Part shown: in pieces, positions 23,371 through 37,390 of the stretch | How positions within the stretch are numbered: position 1 is the first letter of the stretch | How the letters are laid out: each line of letters begins with the position of its first letter | Assembly: GCA_019009955.1 (NCBI GenBank) | Contig: CM032228.1 | Span: forward strand, 5,394,501-5,458,500 | DNA from: Riptortus pedestris | Taxonomy: Eukaryota > Arthropoda > Insecta > Hemiptera > Alydidae | Reading direction: 5' to 3' | Length of the DNA stretch: 64,000 nucleotides | The notes under the pieces: generated by a model | What the model was told of the DNA's origin: nothing | Database searches by the model: none | Seen by the model: only the letters and a program-made list of their open reading frames with translations | Made by a program: the position numbers and the translations under genes

Positions 23371-23917
23371 AAAAGTCCGTCACGCAGGGGCTGCGTAAAC
23401 TAAGCAGATTTCCCACGTGAAGTTTTACAATAGAGAAATCTGCCTAATAACAACTGTAGTAGTAAGAAACCTCTAAACCTAAAACATTATATAGGGCGTA
23501 ATAACCCAGTAGTTTCTAGCCCCAAAAACAGTTAACCTAACCTCTAAACCTATTCACGCGGGAAGATTAGTTATGGAAACGGCCGCCAAGCTCTCGGCGG
23601 AAAGTCCGGACATAGCCTACTGGCGACTACACGCAGAATACAAATGCAAATGTCTCAGTTAATATTCAAGATACAGAATAAATGTATAGAACAATATTTA
23701 TAGTAAATTGAATTTGCAATAAGATTTATTCTATACAATTTTTCAATCCCACGCATAATAACGGAGATATTTTGAATTTTCAAAAATCCCCCCTCTAACC
23801 CCCTCCTCCCGCTGGTCCGATTTCAGCCATTAACGAACTTGATCTTCCTTTTTACATAAAACGATTAAATTCCGAGTTTGGTAACGATCAAACAAAAATT
23901 GCGACCGCCGTTAACAG

Positions 23918-23973
<56 letters not shown>

Positions 23974-24000
23974 TAAAGGGATATCCTAAAGGGAAATCTG
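23371..24000 (+). repeat. HINE-like repeat (variant subfamily) bordering the tandem arrays
   Basis: Starts AAAAGTCCGTCACGCAGGGG, contains the same variant block as 18533-19293, a TA core at 23922-23971, and ends with AAAGGGAAATCTG. The 39-bp array begins at that point with no gap. Confidence 0.88.
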
Positions 24001-25229
24001 TACTAGGATTGTAGGAGGGATTAGACTGGTCGTGGTCTGTAATAGGATTGTAGGAGGGAATAGGCTGGTCGTGGCCTGTACTAGGATTTTAGGAGGGATT
24101 AGACTAGTCATAGCCTGTACTAGGATTGTAGGAGGGATTAGACTGGTCGGGGCCGGCACGAGGATTTTAGGAGGGATTAGACTGGTCGTGGCCTGTACTA
24201 GGATTGTAGGAGGGATTAGACTGGTCGTGGCCTGTACTAGGATTGTAGGAGGGATTAGACTGGTCGTGGCCTGTACTAGGATTGTAGGAGGGATTAGACT
24301 GGTCGTGGCCTGTACTAGGATTTTAGGAGGGATTAGACTAGTCATGGCCTGTAATAGGATTGTAGGAGGGATTAGACTGATCGTGGCCTGTACTAGGATT
24401 TTAGGAGGGATTAGACTGATCGTGGCCTGTACTAGGATTGTAGGAGGGATTATACTGGTCGTGGTCTGCACTAGGATTGTAGGAGGGATTAGACTGGTTG
24501 TGGTCTGTACTAGGATTGTAGGAGGGATTAGACTGGTTGTGGTCTGTACTAGGATTGTAGGAGGGATTAGACTGGTTGTGGTCTGTACTAGGATTGTAGG
24601 AGGGATTAGACTGGTTGTGGTCTGTACTAGGATTGTAGGAGGGATTAGACTGGTCGTGGTCTGTACTAGGATTGTAGGAGGGATTAGACTGGTCGTGGCC
24701 TGTACTAGGATTGTAGGAGGGATTAGACTGGTCGTGGCCTGTACTAGGATTGTAGGAGGGATTAGACTGGTCGTGGTCTGCACTAGGATTGTAGGAGGGA
24801 TTAGACTGGTCGTGGCCTGTACTAGGATTGTAGGAGGGATTAGACTGGTCGTGGTCTGCACTAGGATTGTAGGAGGGATTAGACTGGTCGTGGTCTGCAC
24901 TAGGATTGTAGGAGGGATTAGACTCGTCTTGGCCTGTACTAGGATTGTAGGAGGGATTAGACTGGTCGTGGTCTGAAATAGGATTGTAGGAGGGATTAGA
25001 CTGGTTGTGGTCTGTACTAGGATTGTAGGAGGGATTAGACTGGTTGTGGTCTGTACTAGGATTGTAGGAGGGATTAGACTGGTTGTGGTCTGCACTAGGA
25101 TTGTAGGAAGGATTAGACTGGTTGTGGTCTGTACTAGGATTGTAGGAGGGATTAGACTAGTCATGGCCTGTACTAGGATTGTAGGAGGGATTAGACTGGT
25201 CATGGCCTGTACTAGGATTGTAGGAGGGG
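24001..25229. repeat. 39-bp tandem array, about 31 units
   Basis: Unit GGATTGTAGGAGGGATTAGA followed by CTGGTCGTGGCCTGTACTA. 39 = 13 codons, so long frames stay open on both strands (repeat peptides TRIVGGIRLVVAC and relatives). They are not proteins: no start context, no conserved ends. Units vary at a few positions (CGTGGCC/TTGTGGTC). Confidence 0.95.
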
Positions 25230-28200
25230 AATGCATCAGCTCAACTCTTTGCTGGGGACAGGGATTACATCTACTCAACCCTTTGCTGGGGACAGGGACT
25301 GCACCTGCTCAACCCTTTGCTCGGACAGGGATTGCACCTGCTCAACCCTTTGCTGGGGACAGGGATTGCACCTGCTCAACCCTTTGCTGGGGACATTGAT
25401 TGCACCAGCACAACCGTTTGCAGGGGACCGGGATTACATCTTCTCAACCCTTTGCTGGGGACAGGGACTGCACCTGCTCAACCCTTTGCTGGGGACATTG
25501 ATTGCACCTGCTCAACCCTTTGCTGGGGACATTGATTGCACCTGCTCAACCCTTTGCTGGGGACATGGATTACATCTACTCAACCCTTTGCTGGGGACAG
25601 GGATTACATCTACTCAACCCTTTGCTGGGGACAGGGGCTGCACCTGCTCAACCCTTTGCTGGGGACATTGATTGCACCTGCTCAACCCTTTGCTGGGGAC
25701 ATTGATTGCACCTGCTCAACCCTTTGCTGGGGACATGGATTGCACCTGCTCAACCCTTTGCTGGGGACATTGATTGCACCTGCTCAACCCTTTGCTGGGG
25801 ACAGGGATTACATCTACTCAACCCTTTGCTGGGGACAGGGGCTGCACCTGCTCAACCCTTTGCTGGGGACAGGGATTGCACCTGCTCAACCCTTTGCTGG
25901 GGACAGGGAGTGCACCTGCTCAACCCTTTGCTGGGGACAGGGATTGCACCTGCTCAACCCTTTGCTGGGGACATTGATTGCACCTGGTCATCCCATTGCT
26001 GGAGACATTGATTGCACCTGCTCAACCCTTAACTGGGGACATTGATTGCAACTGCTCATCCCATTACTGGGGACATTGATTGCACCTGCTCAACCCATTG
26101 CTGGGGACATTGATTGCACCTGGTCATCCCATTGCTGGGGACAGGGATTGCACCTGCTCAACTCATTGCTGGGGACATTGATTGCAACTGCTCAACCCAT
26201 TCCTTGGGACATGGATTGCACCTGGCCATCCCTTTGCTGGGGACATTGATTGCACCTGGTCAACCCTTTGCTGGGGACATTGATTGCAACTGCTCATCCC
26301 ATTACTGGGGACATTGATTGCACCTGGTCATCTCTTTGCTGGGTCCATTGATTGCACCTGGTCTTCCCATTGCTGGGGACAGGGATTGCACCTGCTCAAC
26401 TCCTTGCTGGGGACATTGATTGCAACTGCTTATCCCATTACTAGGGACATTGATTGCACCTGGTCATCCCATTGCTGGGGACATTGATTGCACCTGGTCA
26501 TCCCATTTCTTGGGACATTGATTGCACCTGGTCATCCCATTGCTGGGGACATTGATTGCACCTGGTCATCCCATTGCTGGGGACATTGATTGCACCTGGT
26601 CATCCCATTGCTGGGGACATTGATTGCACCTGCTCAACCCTTTTGCTGGGGACAGGGATTGCACCTGGTCATCCCATTGCTGGGGACATTGATTGCACCT
26701 GCTCAACCCTTTGCTGGGGCATTGATTGCAACTGCTTATCCCATTACTAGGGACATTGATTGCACCTGGCCATCCCATTGCTGGGGACATGTATTGCACC
26801 TGGTCAACCCTTTGCTGGGGCATTGATTGCAACTGCTTATCCCATTACTAGGGACATTGATTGCACCTGGCCATCCCATTGCTGGGGACATTGATTGCAC
26901 CTGGTCATCCCATTGCTGGGGACATTGATTGCACCTGCTCAACCCTTTTGCTGGGGACAGGGATTGCACCTGCTCAACCCTTTTGCTGGGGCATTGATTG
27001 CACCTGGTCATCCCATTGCTGGGGACATTGATTGCACCTGCTCAACCCTTTTGCTGGGGACAGGGATTGCACCTGCTCAACCCTTTGCTGGGGCATTGAT
27101 TGCAACTGCTCATCCCATTACTAGGGACATTGATTGCACCTGGTCATCCCATTGCTGGGGACATTGATTGCACCTGGTCATCCCATTGCTGGGGACATTG
27201 ATTGCACCTGCTCAACCCTTTTGCTGGGGACAGGGATTGCACCTGCTCAACCCTTTGCTGGGGCATTGATTGCAACTGCTCATCCCTTTTCTGGGGACAG
27301 GGATTTCACCTTGTCATCCCTTTGCTGGGGACATTTATTGCACCTGCTCAACTCTTTTGCTGGGGACAGGGATTGCACCTGCTCAACCCTTTGCTGGGGA
27401 CATTGATTGCACCTGCTCAACCCTTTGCTGGGGCATTGATTGCAACTGCTCATCCCATTACTAGGGACATTGATTGCACCTGGTCATCCCATTGCTGGGG
27501 ACATTGATTGCACCTGCTCAACCCTTTTGCTGGGGACAGGGATTGCACCTGCTCAACCCTTTGCTGGGGACATTGATTGCACCTGCTCAACCCTTTGCTG
27601 GGGACAGGGATTGCACCTGCTCAACCCTTGGCTGGGGACATTGATTGCACCTGCTCAACCCTTTGCTGGGGCATTGATTGCAACTGCTCATCCCATTACT
27701 AGGGACATTGATTGCACCTGCTCAACCTTTGCTGGGGACATTGATTGCACCTGCTCAACCCTTTGCTGGGGACATTGATTGCACCTGCTCAACCCTTTGC
27801 TGGGGACAGGGATTACATCTACTCAACCCTTTGCTGGGGACAGGGACTGCACCTGCTCAACCCTTTGCTGGGGACATTGATTGCACCTGCTCAACCCTTT
27901 GCTGGGGACATTGATTGCACCTGCTCAACCCTTTGCTGGGGACATTGATTGCACCTGCTCATCCCTTTGCTGGGGACAGGGACTGCACCTGCTCAACCCT
28001 TTGCTGGGGACATTGATTGCACCTGCTCAACCCTTTGCTGGGGACATGGATTACATCTACTCAACCCTTTGCTGGGGACAGGGACTGCACCTGCTCAACC
28101 CTTTGCTCGGACAGGGATTGCACCTGCTCAACCCTTTGCTGGGGCCATTGATTGCACCTGCTCAACCCCTTGCTGGGGACATTGATTGCACCTGCTCAAC

Positions 28201-30621
28201 CCTTTGCTGGGGACAGGGACTGCACCTGCTCAACCCTTTGCTGGGGACAGTGATTGCACCTGCTCAACCCTTTGCTGGGGACATTGATTGCACCTGCTCA
28301 ACCCTTTGCTGGGGACAGGGATTACATCTACTCAACCCTTTGCTGGGGACAGGGGCTGCACCTGCTCAACCCTTTGCTGGGGACAGGGATTGCACCTGCT
28401 CAACCCATTGCTGGGGACATGGACTGCACCTGCTCAACCCGTTGCTGGGGACATTGAGTGCACCTGCTAAACCCATTGCTGGGGACAGGGATTGCCACCT
28501 GCTCAAAACCCTTTGCTGGGGACATTGATTGCACCTGCTCAACCCTTTTGCTGGGGACAGGGATTACATCTACTCAACCTTTGCTGGGGACAGGGACTGC
28601 ACCTGCTCAACCCTTTGCTGGGGACAGGGATTGCACCTGCTCAACCCTTTGCTGGGGACAGGGATTGCACCTGCTCAACCCTTTGCTGGGGACAGGGACT
28701 GCACCTGCTCAACCCTTTGCTGGGGACAGGGATTGCACCTGCTCAACCCTTTGCTGGGGACATTGATTGCACCTGGTCATCCCATTGCTGGAGACATTGA
28801 TTGCACCTGCTCAACCCTTAACTGGGGACATTGATTGCAACTGCTCATCCCATTACTGGGGACATTGATTGCACCTGGTCATCTCATTGCTGGGGACATT
28901 GATTGCACCTGGTCATCCCATTGCTGGGGACAGGGATTGCACCTGCTCAACTCATTGCTGGGGACATTGATTGCAACTGCTTATCCCATTACTAGGGACA
29001 TTGATTGCACCTGGCCATCCCATTGCTGGGGACATTGATTGCACCTGGTCAACCCTTTGCTGGGGACATTGATTGCAACTGCTCATCCCATTACTGGGGA
29101 CATTGATTGCACCTGGTCATCTCATTGCTGGGTACATTGATTGCACCTGGTCATCCCATTGCTGGGGACAGGGATTGCACCTGCTCAACACATTGCTGGG
29201 GACATTGATTGCAACTGCTTATCCCATTACTAGGGACATTGATTGCACCTGGTCATCCCATTGCTGGGGACATTGATTGCACCTGGTCATCCCATTACTA
29301 GGGACATTGATTGCACCTGGTCATCCCATTGCTGGGGACATTGATTGCACCTGGTCATCCCATTGCTGGGGACATTGATTGCACCTGCTCAACCCTTTTG
29401 CTGGGGACAGGGATTGCACCTGGTCATCCCATTGCTGGGGACATTGATTGCACCTGCTCAACCCTTTGCTGGGGCATTGATTGCAACTGCTTATCCCATT
29501 ACTAGGGACATTGATTGCACCTGGCCATCCCATTGCTGGGGACATTGATTGCACCTGGTCAACCCTTTGCTGGGGCATTGATTGCAACTGCTTATCCCAT
29601 TACTAGGGACATTGATTGCACCTGGCCATCCCATTGCTGGGGACATTGATTGCACCTGGTCATCCCATTGCTGGGGACATTGATTGCACCTGCTCAACCC
29701 TTTTGCTGGGGACAGGGATTGCACCTGCTCAACCCTTTTGCTGGGGCATTGATTGCACCTGGTCATCCCATTGCTGGGGACATTGATTGCACCTGCTCAA
29801 CCCTTTTGCTGGGCACATGGTTTGCACCTGCTCAAACCCTTTGCTGGGGCATTGATTGCAACTGCTCATCCATTACTTAGGGACAGTGATTGCAGCTGGT
29901 CATCACTTTTCTGGGGTCATTGATTGCACCTGGTCATCCCATTGCTGGGGACATTGATTGCACCTGCTCAACCCTTTTGCTGGGGACAGGGATTGCACCT
30001 GCTCAACCCTTTGCTGGGGCATTGATTGCAACTGCTCATCCCATTACTAGGGACATTGATTGCACCTGGTCATCCCATTGCTGGGGACATTGATTGCACC
30101 TGCTCAACCCTTTTGCTGGGGACAGGGATTGCACCTGCTCAACCCTTTGCTGGGGACATTGATTGCACCTGCTCAACCCTTTGCTGGGCATTGATTGCAA
30201 CTGCTCATCCCATTACTAGGGACATTGATTGCACCTGGTCATCCCATTGCTTGCTGGGGACATTGCTTGCACCTGCTCAACCCATTTCCTGGGGACATGG
30301 ATGGACCCTGATCAACCATTTGCTGGGGACATTGATTGCACCTGCTCAACCCTTTGCTGGGGACAGGGATTGCACCTGCTCAACCCTTGGCTGGGGACAT
30401 TGATTGCACCTGCTCAACCCTTTGCTGGGGCATTGATTGCAACTGCTCATCCCATTACTAGGGACATTGATTGCACCTGGTCATCCCATTGCTGGGGACA
30501 TTGATTGCACGTGCTCAACCCTTGGCTGGGGACATTGATTGCACCTGGTCATCCCATTGCTGGGGACATTGATTGCACGTGCTCAACCCTTTACTGGGGA
30601 CATTGATTGCATCTGCTCAAC
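25230..30621. repeat. 34-bp tandem array, about 158 units, with higher-order duplication
   Basis: Unit CTGCTCAACCCTTTGCTGGG plus GACAGGGATTGCAC. Two main variants alternate: CTCAACCCTTTG and GTCATCCCATTG. The pattern of variants at 26.57-27.01 kb recurs at 29.32-29.77 kb with a shift of 2755 bp, so about half of the array is a duplication of the other half. It follows the 39-bp array directly. Short frames within it are by-products. Confidence 0.95.
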
Positions 30622-30989
30622 CTAGTGACCGAGAAATCTCAAATATCATGTTTATGCATTTATCGCATTGGAGCAAGGACTCAGATGCGTTAGAATAAAG
30701 CCTATTTTTCATTTGTGAGACTAACTAAACACCACCTGTATAAACACTTTAGATAGCTGACTATTCTTAATATACAAACACAATGTTATTTGTTAATTCA
30801 TTCATACTTCCGCTTATTTCAATGTTGGCGGCAGAAGTCAAATTCCAACCATTTGCTGATTATATTGTAATCCGATTTGCAGAGAATCTTTTCTTTTAGA
30901 ACCTTTCTATAAAGTATTTAATTTTACCTTTGAAATTTGGTGAGCCATCATACATACCTCCATTGCAGGACTACGGGGCATGTTCTAGC
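30622..30989. other. AT-rich spacer after the 34-bp array, no gene seen
   Basis: Unique-looking sequence. No feature supported. Confidence 0.4.
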
Positions 30990-31509
30990 TTGTAAGGAGA
31001 GTCATAATTAAATACAGCTAATCTTATTGTAAATATAAGGTTCTATAAATGTTGTTATTATGTTTTTCCACTATTTTATTATTAACGTTGATATAATTTA
31101 CTTTTCAGCCATCAAAATGCCGAACTTCATATCATAACTAAATACAAAATATTCCCTTCATTGAAGTTTTACATTGTGAGATAAATGCATATATATGTCA
31201 ATGAAGATTTTTCGTTCATGAAGTGACGATGTTTATTTCTTCTATACATTACTCAATATTTAACCCACTCGAACAAAACTAAAGATCATATTTTCTTATT
31301 GGTAGAAATCCAATGTGGAATAGGGGGGGGGTGGGGGGGTGGTGAATACTTAAAATAGCTATAGTGTTCTAATCATAGTTTCGTAACTTAAATATTAAGC
31401 GAGTTCTATCTAGTTTTCTGGCGGACTATGAGGTGAAATGAGATCACTAGCTTGTCATACCAGCACGTGGGAAATCTGCTTAGTTAACGCAGTTAATTCG
31501 TGACGGAAT
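30990..31509 (-). repeat. HINE-like repeat, rearranged copy
   Basis: Diverged internal blocks (CTAATCTTATTGTAAAT...AAGGTTCTATAAATG, a C/G-rich tract at 31323-31340) and the hairpin end GGGAAATCTGCTTAG with a damaged CGCAG end at 31490-31508. The block order is partly scrambled. Confidence 0.7.
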
Positions 31510-31618
31510 TTTAGCAGATTTCTCTTATGGGAAATTAGCTATTGAGGTCCTATGAGGCGTACTCATGTCGCGATTTTTGAATTTTTTCTTCAAATGTCCA
31601 TCGATCATAACTAGGGGA
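31510..31618 (-). repeat. HINE-like repeat, palindrome end leading into the 29-bp array
   Basis: TTTTAGCAGATTTCTCTTATGGGAAAT, GAGGTCCTA...GTACTCATG and CCATCGATCATAACTAGGGGATAAC are the palindrome-end blocks of the family. Where full copies continue to the (TA)n core, this one enters the 29-bp array. Confidence 0.82.
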
Positions 31619-34600
31619 TAACAAATCGATATGCCACCGTCAATATATGTGTAATCGATATGCCACCGTCAATATATGTGTAATCGATATGCCACCTTCA
31701 ATATATGTGTGATCGATATGCCACCGTCAATATATGTGTAATCGATATGCCACCTTCAATATATGTGTGATCGATATGCCACCGTCAATATATGTGTAAT
31801 CGATATGCCACCCTCTATATATGTGTAATCGATATGCCACCGTCTATATATGTGTAATCGATATGCCACCGTCAATATATGTGTAATCGATATGCCACCT
31901 TCAATATATGTGTGATCGATATGCCACCGTCAATATATGTGTAATCGATAGGACACCGTCAATATATGTGGTAATCAATATGCCACCAGTCAATATATGT
32001 GTAATCGATACTGCCACCGTCAATATATGTGTAATCGATTATGCCACACCTGTCAATAATATAGGTGTGATCGATATTTGCGCACCGACAATATATGTGT
32101 AATCGATATTGTCACCGTCAATATATGTGTAAATCGATATGCCACCTCCAATATATGTGTGGTCGATATGCCCACCGTCAATATATGGTAAATCGATAGT
32201 CCACCGTCAAAATATGTGTAATCGATATGGCCACCTTCAATATATGTGTGATTCGATATGCCACCTTTTTTTTCCAATAGATGATTAATCGATATGCCAC
32301 TGACTATATATGTGTAATCGATATGCCACCTTCAATATATGTGTGATCGATATGCCACCGTCAATATATGTGTAATCGATATGCCACCTTCAATATATGT
32401 GTGATCGATATGCCACCGTCCCCAATATATGGTGTAATCGATATGCCACCCTCTATATATGGTGTAATCGATATGCCACCGTCAATATATATGTAATCGA
32501 TAAGCCCCGATCAATATATTTGAAATCGATATTCCACCTTCAATATATGTGTAATCGATTATGCCACCGTCCATATATGTGGGTAAATCTGATATGTCAC
32601 CGTCAATATATGTGTAATCGATAATGCAACCGTCAATATATGATGAGTAATCGATATGCCACCGTCAATATATGTGTAATCGATACCCCACCTACAATAT
32701 TTAGTGTGAATACGATATGCCACCGTCAATATATGTGAAATCGATATGTCCACCGTCAATATATGTGTAATCGTTATGCCACCTTCAATATAGTGCTGTG
32801 ATCGATATGCACCGTCCAATATATGTGTAAATCGATTATGTCACCGTCAATATATGTGTAACTCAGATAATGGCCACCGTCAATATATGTGTAATCGATA
32901 TGCCACCGTCAATATATGTGTAATCGATATGCCACCGTCAATATATGTGTAATCGATATGCCACCATCAATATATGTGTAATCGATTATCCACTGTCAAT
33001 ATATGTGTAATCGATATGCCACTGCCAATATATGTGCAATCGATATGCCACTGTCAATATATGTGCAATCGATATGCCACTGTCAATATATGTGTAATCG
33101 ATATGCCACCGTCAATATATGTGCAATCGATATGCCACTGTCAATATATGTGTAATCGATATGCCACTGTCAATATATGTGCAATCGATATACCACTGTC
33201 AATATATGTGTAATCGATTATCCACTGTCAATATATGTGTAATCGATATGCCACCGTCAATATATGTTGTAATCGATATGCCACCGTCAATATATGTGTC
33301 ATACGATATCTGCACACCTTCAATATATGTGTGATCGAATGCCACCCCCGTCATCTAGTGTAATCGATATGCCACCTTCAATATATGTGTAATCGATATG
33401 CCACCGTCAATATATGTGCAATCGATATGCCACTGTCAATATATGTGCAATCGATATGCCACCGTCAATATATGTGTAATCGATATGCCACCGTCAATAT
33501 ATGTGTAATCGATATTTCACCGTCAATATATGTGTAATCGATATGCCACCATCAATATATGTGTAATCGATATTTCACCGTCAATATATGTATAATCGAT
33601 ATGCCACCATCAATATATGTGTAATCGATATGCCACCGTCAATATATATGTAATCGATATTTCACCGTCAATATATGTATAATCGATATGCCACCATCAA
33701 TATATGTGTAATCGATATGCCACCGTCAATATATATGTAATCGAAATTTCACCGTCAATATATGTATAATCGATATGCCACCATCAATATATGTGTAATC
33801 GATATGCCACTGTCAATATATGTGCAATCGATATGCCACTGTCAATATATGTGCAATCGATATGCCAACCATATGTGTATGTATGCCACGTCAATATATG
33901 TGTAACGTATGCACTCATATATTGTAATCGTAGCCACGTCAATTTTATGTTAATCGATATGCCACCGTCAATATATTTGTAATCGGTGCCACCGTCAATA
34001 TAGTGTAATCGATATCACCGTCTAGTGTAATCGATATCCACCGTCAATATATGTGTAATCGTAGCCACCGTCAATAAAATGGAAATCCACCGTCAATATG
34101 TGTAACGAATGCACCGTCAATATATTTATCGTTGCACCGTCAATATATGTGTAATCGGTTGCCACCCAATATATGTGTATCGATATGCCACCTAATATGG
34201 TATGTATGCACCGTAATTGTATCGTATGCCACCGTCAATATATGTGTAATCGATGCCACCGTCAATATATGTTAATGTATCACCGTCAATTATGTGTAAT
34301 CGGTAGCACCCAATATATGTGTATCGTATCCACCGTCTATATGTGTAATCGTAGCACCGTCAATATGTTATCGATATGCACCGTAATAGTAATCGATCAT
34401 CAATATATGTGTAATCGTATGCCCGTCATATATGTTAATGGTATGCACGCATAATGTGTATCGTATGCCACCGTCAATATATGTGTATCGATATGCCACC
34501 GTCATATATGTGTAATCGTATGCCACCGTCAATATATGTGTAATGATATGCACGTAAAAGTAACGAATGCAACTTCAATATATGTGTAATCGGTATGCCA

Positions 34601-36834
34601 CCGGCAATATATGTGTAATCGATATGACACCCGTCAATATAAGTGTAAATCGATATGCCACCTTCAATATATGTTGTGATTCGGTATGCCACCGTCAACT
34701 ATGGTGTAATCGATATGCCACTTACAATATAGGTGTATGAATCGATTTGTATCATGCCACGTCAATATATGTGTAATCGATATGCCACCCTCTATATAAT
34801 GTGTAATCGATATGCCACGTCTATATATGTGTAATCGATATGCTACCGTCTATATTTGTGTAATCGAATGCCACCTTTCAATTTATGTGTTGATCGATAT
34901 GCCTACTCGTCAATATATGTGTAAGCGATATGTCACGTCTAATGTTAATCGTATGCCACCGTCAATAATGTGATCGTATGCCGCAATATTATGTATCACG
35001 TCATATATGTAACGATATGCCACGCAATATATGGTAATCGTATGCCACGTCATAGTATCGTAGCACGTCTATATATGTGTAATCGATATGCCCCGTCAAT
35101 ATAAGGTAATCGATGCCATGTCACCACCGTCAATATATGTGTAATCGATATGCCACCTTCAATATATGTGTGATCGATATGCCACCGTCAATATATGTGT
35201 AATCGATATGTCACCGTCAATATATGTGTAATCGATATGCCACCTTCAAATAAATGTGTGATCTTCTCTTTTTTTTTTTTTTTTTTTTTTTAGATATGCC
35301 ACCGTCAATATATGTGTAATCGATATGTCACCGTCAATATATGTGTAATCGATATGCCACCTTCAATATATGTGTGATCGATATGCCACCTTCAATATAT
35401 GTGTAATCGATATGCCACCGTCTATATATGTGTAATCGATATGCCACCTTCAATATATGTGTGATCGATTATGTCCACCCGTCAATCTATGTGTAATCGA
35501 TATTGCACCTTCAAATATATGTGTGATCGATAGCCACCGTCAATATATGGTGTAATCGATATGCCACCTCTATATAGTGTAATCGATATGCCACCTGTCT
35601 ATGTATGTGTAATCGTATGACCGTCAATATATGTGTATGTATGCCACCGTCAATATATGTGTAATCGATATGCCACCTTCAATATATGTGTGATCGATAT
35701 GCCACCGTCAATATATGTGTAATCGATATGTCACCGGCTAATATATGTGTAATTCGATATGCCACGATCCAAAATTATGAGTAAATCGATATGCCACCGT
35801 CAATATATGTGTAATCGATAAGCCACCTTTCATATATATGTGTGATCGATATGCCACCGTCAATATATGTGTAAATGATATGTCCCGTCAATATATGGTA
35901 ATCGATATGCCACCTTCAAAATATGTGTGATCGTTATGCCACCGTCATTATATGTGTAATCGTATGGTCACCGTCAATATATGTGTAATCGTATGCCACG
36001 TCATATGTGATGTATGCCACCTCAATATATGTGTTATCGATATGCCCACCTTCAATATCATATACCCCTATCGATATGCCACCGTCATATATATGTTATC
36101 GTTATGCCACCTGCATATATGTGTGATCGATATGCCCCACCGTCAATATATGTGTAATCGATATGCCACCTTCAATATTGTGTGATCGAAATGCCCACCG
36201 TAAAATATATTGTGTAAATCGATATGCCTCCCTCTATGATATGTGTTAAATCGATATGCCACCGTCTATATATGTCCGTCAATCGGATATGCCACCGTCA
36301 ATATATGTGTAATTCGATATGCCACCGAATATGTTAATCGAAATGCTCAAATATGTGTAATCGGTTGCCCCGTCAATATATGTGTAATCGGTATGCCACC
36401 GTCAATATATGTGTATCGATATGCACCTCAATATATGTGTATGTATGCACCGTCAATATGTGTAATCGTATCCACCGTCAATTTGTGTATCGTGTGCACC
36501 TTCAATATTATGTGTAATCGATATACCACCATCAATATATGTGTAATCGATTATCCACTGTCAATATATGTGTAATCGATATGCCACCGTCAATATATGT
36601 GTAATCGATATGCCACCGTCAATATATGTGTAATCGATATGCCACCGTCAATATATGTGTAATCGATATGCCACCGTCAATATATGTGTAATCGATATGC
36701 CACCTTCAATATATGTGTGATCGATATGCCACCGTCAATATATGTGTAATCGATATGTCACCGTCAATATATGTGTAATCGATATGCCACCGTCAATATA
36801 TGTGTAATCGATATGCCACCGTCAATATGTGTAG
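31619..36834. repeat. 29-bp tandem array, about 180 units
   Basis: Unit TCGATATGCCACCGTCAATA plus TATGTGTAA, with ACCTTC, ACTGTC and ACCATC variants. Units are clean at 31.6-32.0, 32.9-33.85 and 36.5-36.8 kb, and full of small insertions and deletions at 33.85-35.1 and 35.9-36.5 kb. A T-run interrupts at 35269-35291. Confidence 0.96.
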
Positions 36835-36924
36835 AAACGGCAAATTTTAAGAATCTGCTTTGTTAAGAATTTAAAATCGTTGGATTGTTCATTTATAATT
36901 GTTTATGTCATTCGTCGCCTACTC

Positions 36925-37180
36925 AATGTTGTCTATCGATATATCACTATGTACTCTATCGATATACTTCTATCTAGTGTCTATCAATATATCTCTATCT
37001 TTAGTCTATCGATATACCTCTATCTTTAGTCTATCGATATACCTCTATCTAGAGTCTATCGATATACCTCTATCTAGAGTCTATCGATATACCTCTATCT
37101 AGAGTCTATCGATATACCTCTATCTAGAGTCTATCGGTATTCCTCCATCCAGAATACATCGATATACCTTTATCTAGAGT
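36925..37180. repeat. 25-bp tandem array, about 10 units
   Basis: Unit TCTATCGATATACCTCTATC plus TAGAG. It shares ATCGATATRCCWC with the 29-bp unit. Stray units recur at 38605-38670, across a HINE-like copy. Confidence 0.9.
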
Positions 37181-37225
37181 CCAAATGAGGAAGATGAGGA
37201 GAGATTTGTTCGTTTGGCAGTACAT

Positions 37226-37390
37226 ATAAATGGCAACAGTTCTTTTCAATGATGAAAGTTAATGAATCAAAACATCTAACAAGGCTGACTGACGATAATT
37301 TGGAAAATTCTTTTCGTCTTTGTATCAGTGGAATTAATACAAACATCGATGGATTAGTCTCCAAAATTCAAGCTCGTGTCTCATTGATTT
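37226..37390 (+). pseudogene. hAT transposase, C-terminal dimerisation fragment
   Basis: One open frame reads WQQFFSMMKVNESKH, LTRLTDDNLENSFRLCISG and INTNIDGLVSKIQARVS. This matches the C-terminal FS.MN..KS..R..LTD..L...LR pattern of hAT transposases and related ZBED proteins. Only about 55 codons are left. Confidence 0.65.

Noticed and set aside
24001..25229. Telomere-like repeat (TTAGG type)
   Set aside because: The units contain GGATTAGA-like words but the period is 39 bp and the array is internal.
23986..25399. Open frames of 430, 314 and 130 codons on both strands
   Set aside because: They are by-products of a 39-bp (13-codon) tandem array; frames end with the array and both strands are open.
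25230..30504. Dozens of 60-215 codon frames such as HLLNPLLGT repeats
   Set aside because: By-products of the 34-bp array, which cycles through all frames. No start context or conserved end.
31908..36575. Frames with repeated MCNRYATVNIC
   Set aside because: By-products of the 29-bp array.
25230..37180. CRISPR array
   Set aside because: The arrays are contiguous tandem repeats without unique spacers, in a eukaryotic context.
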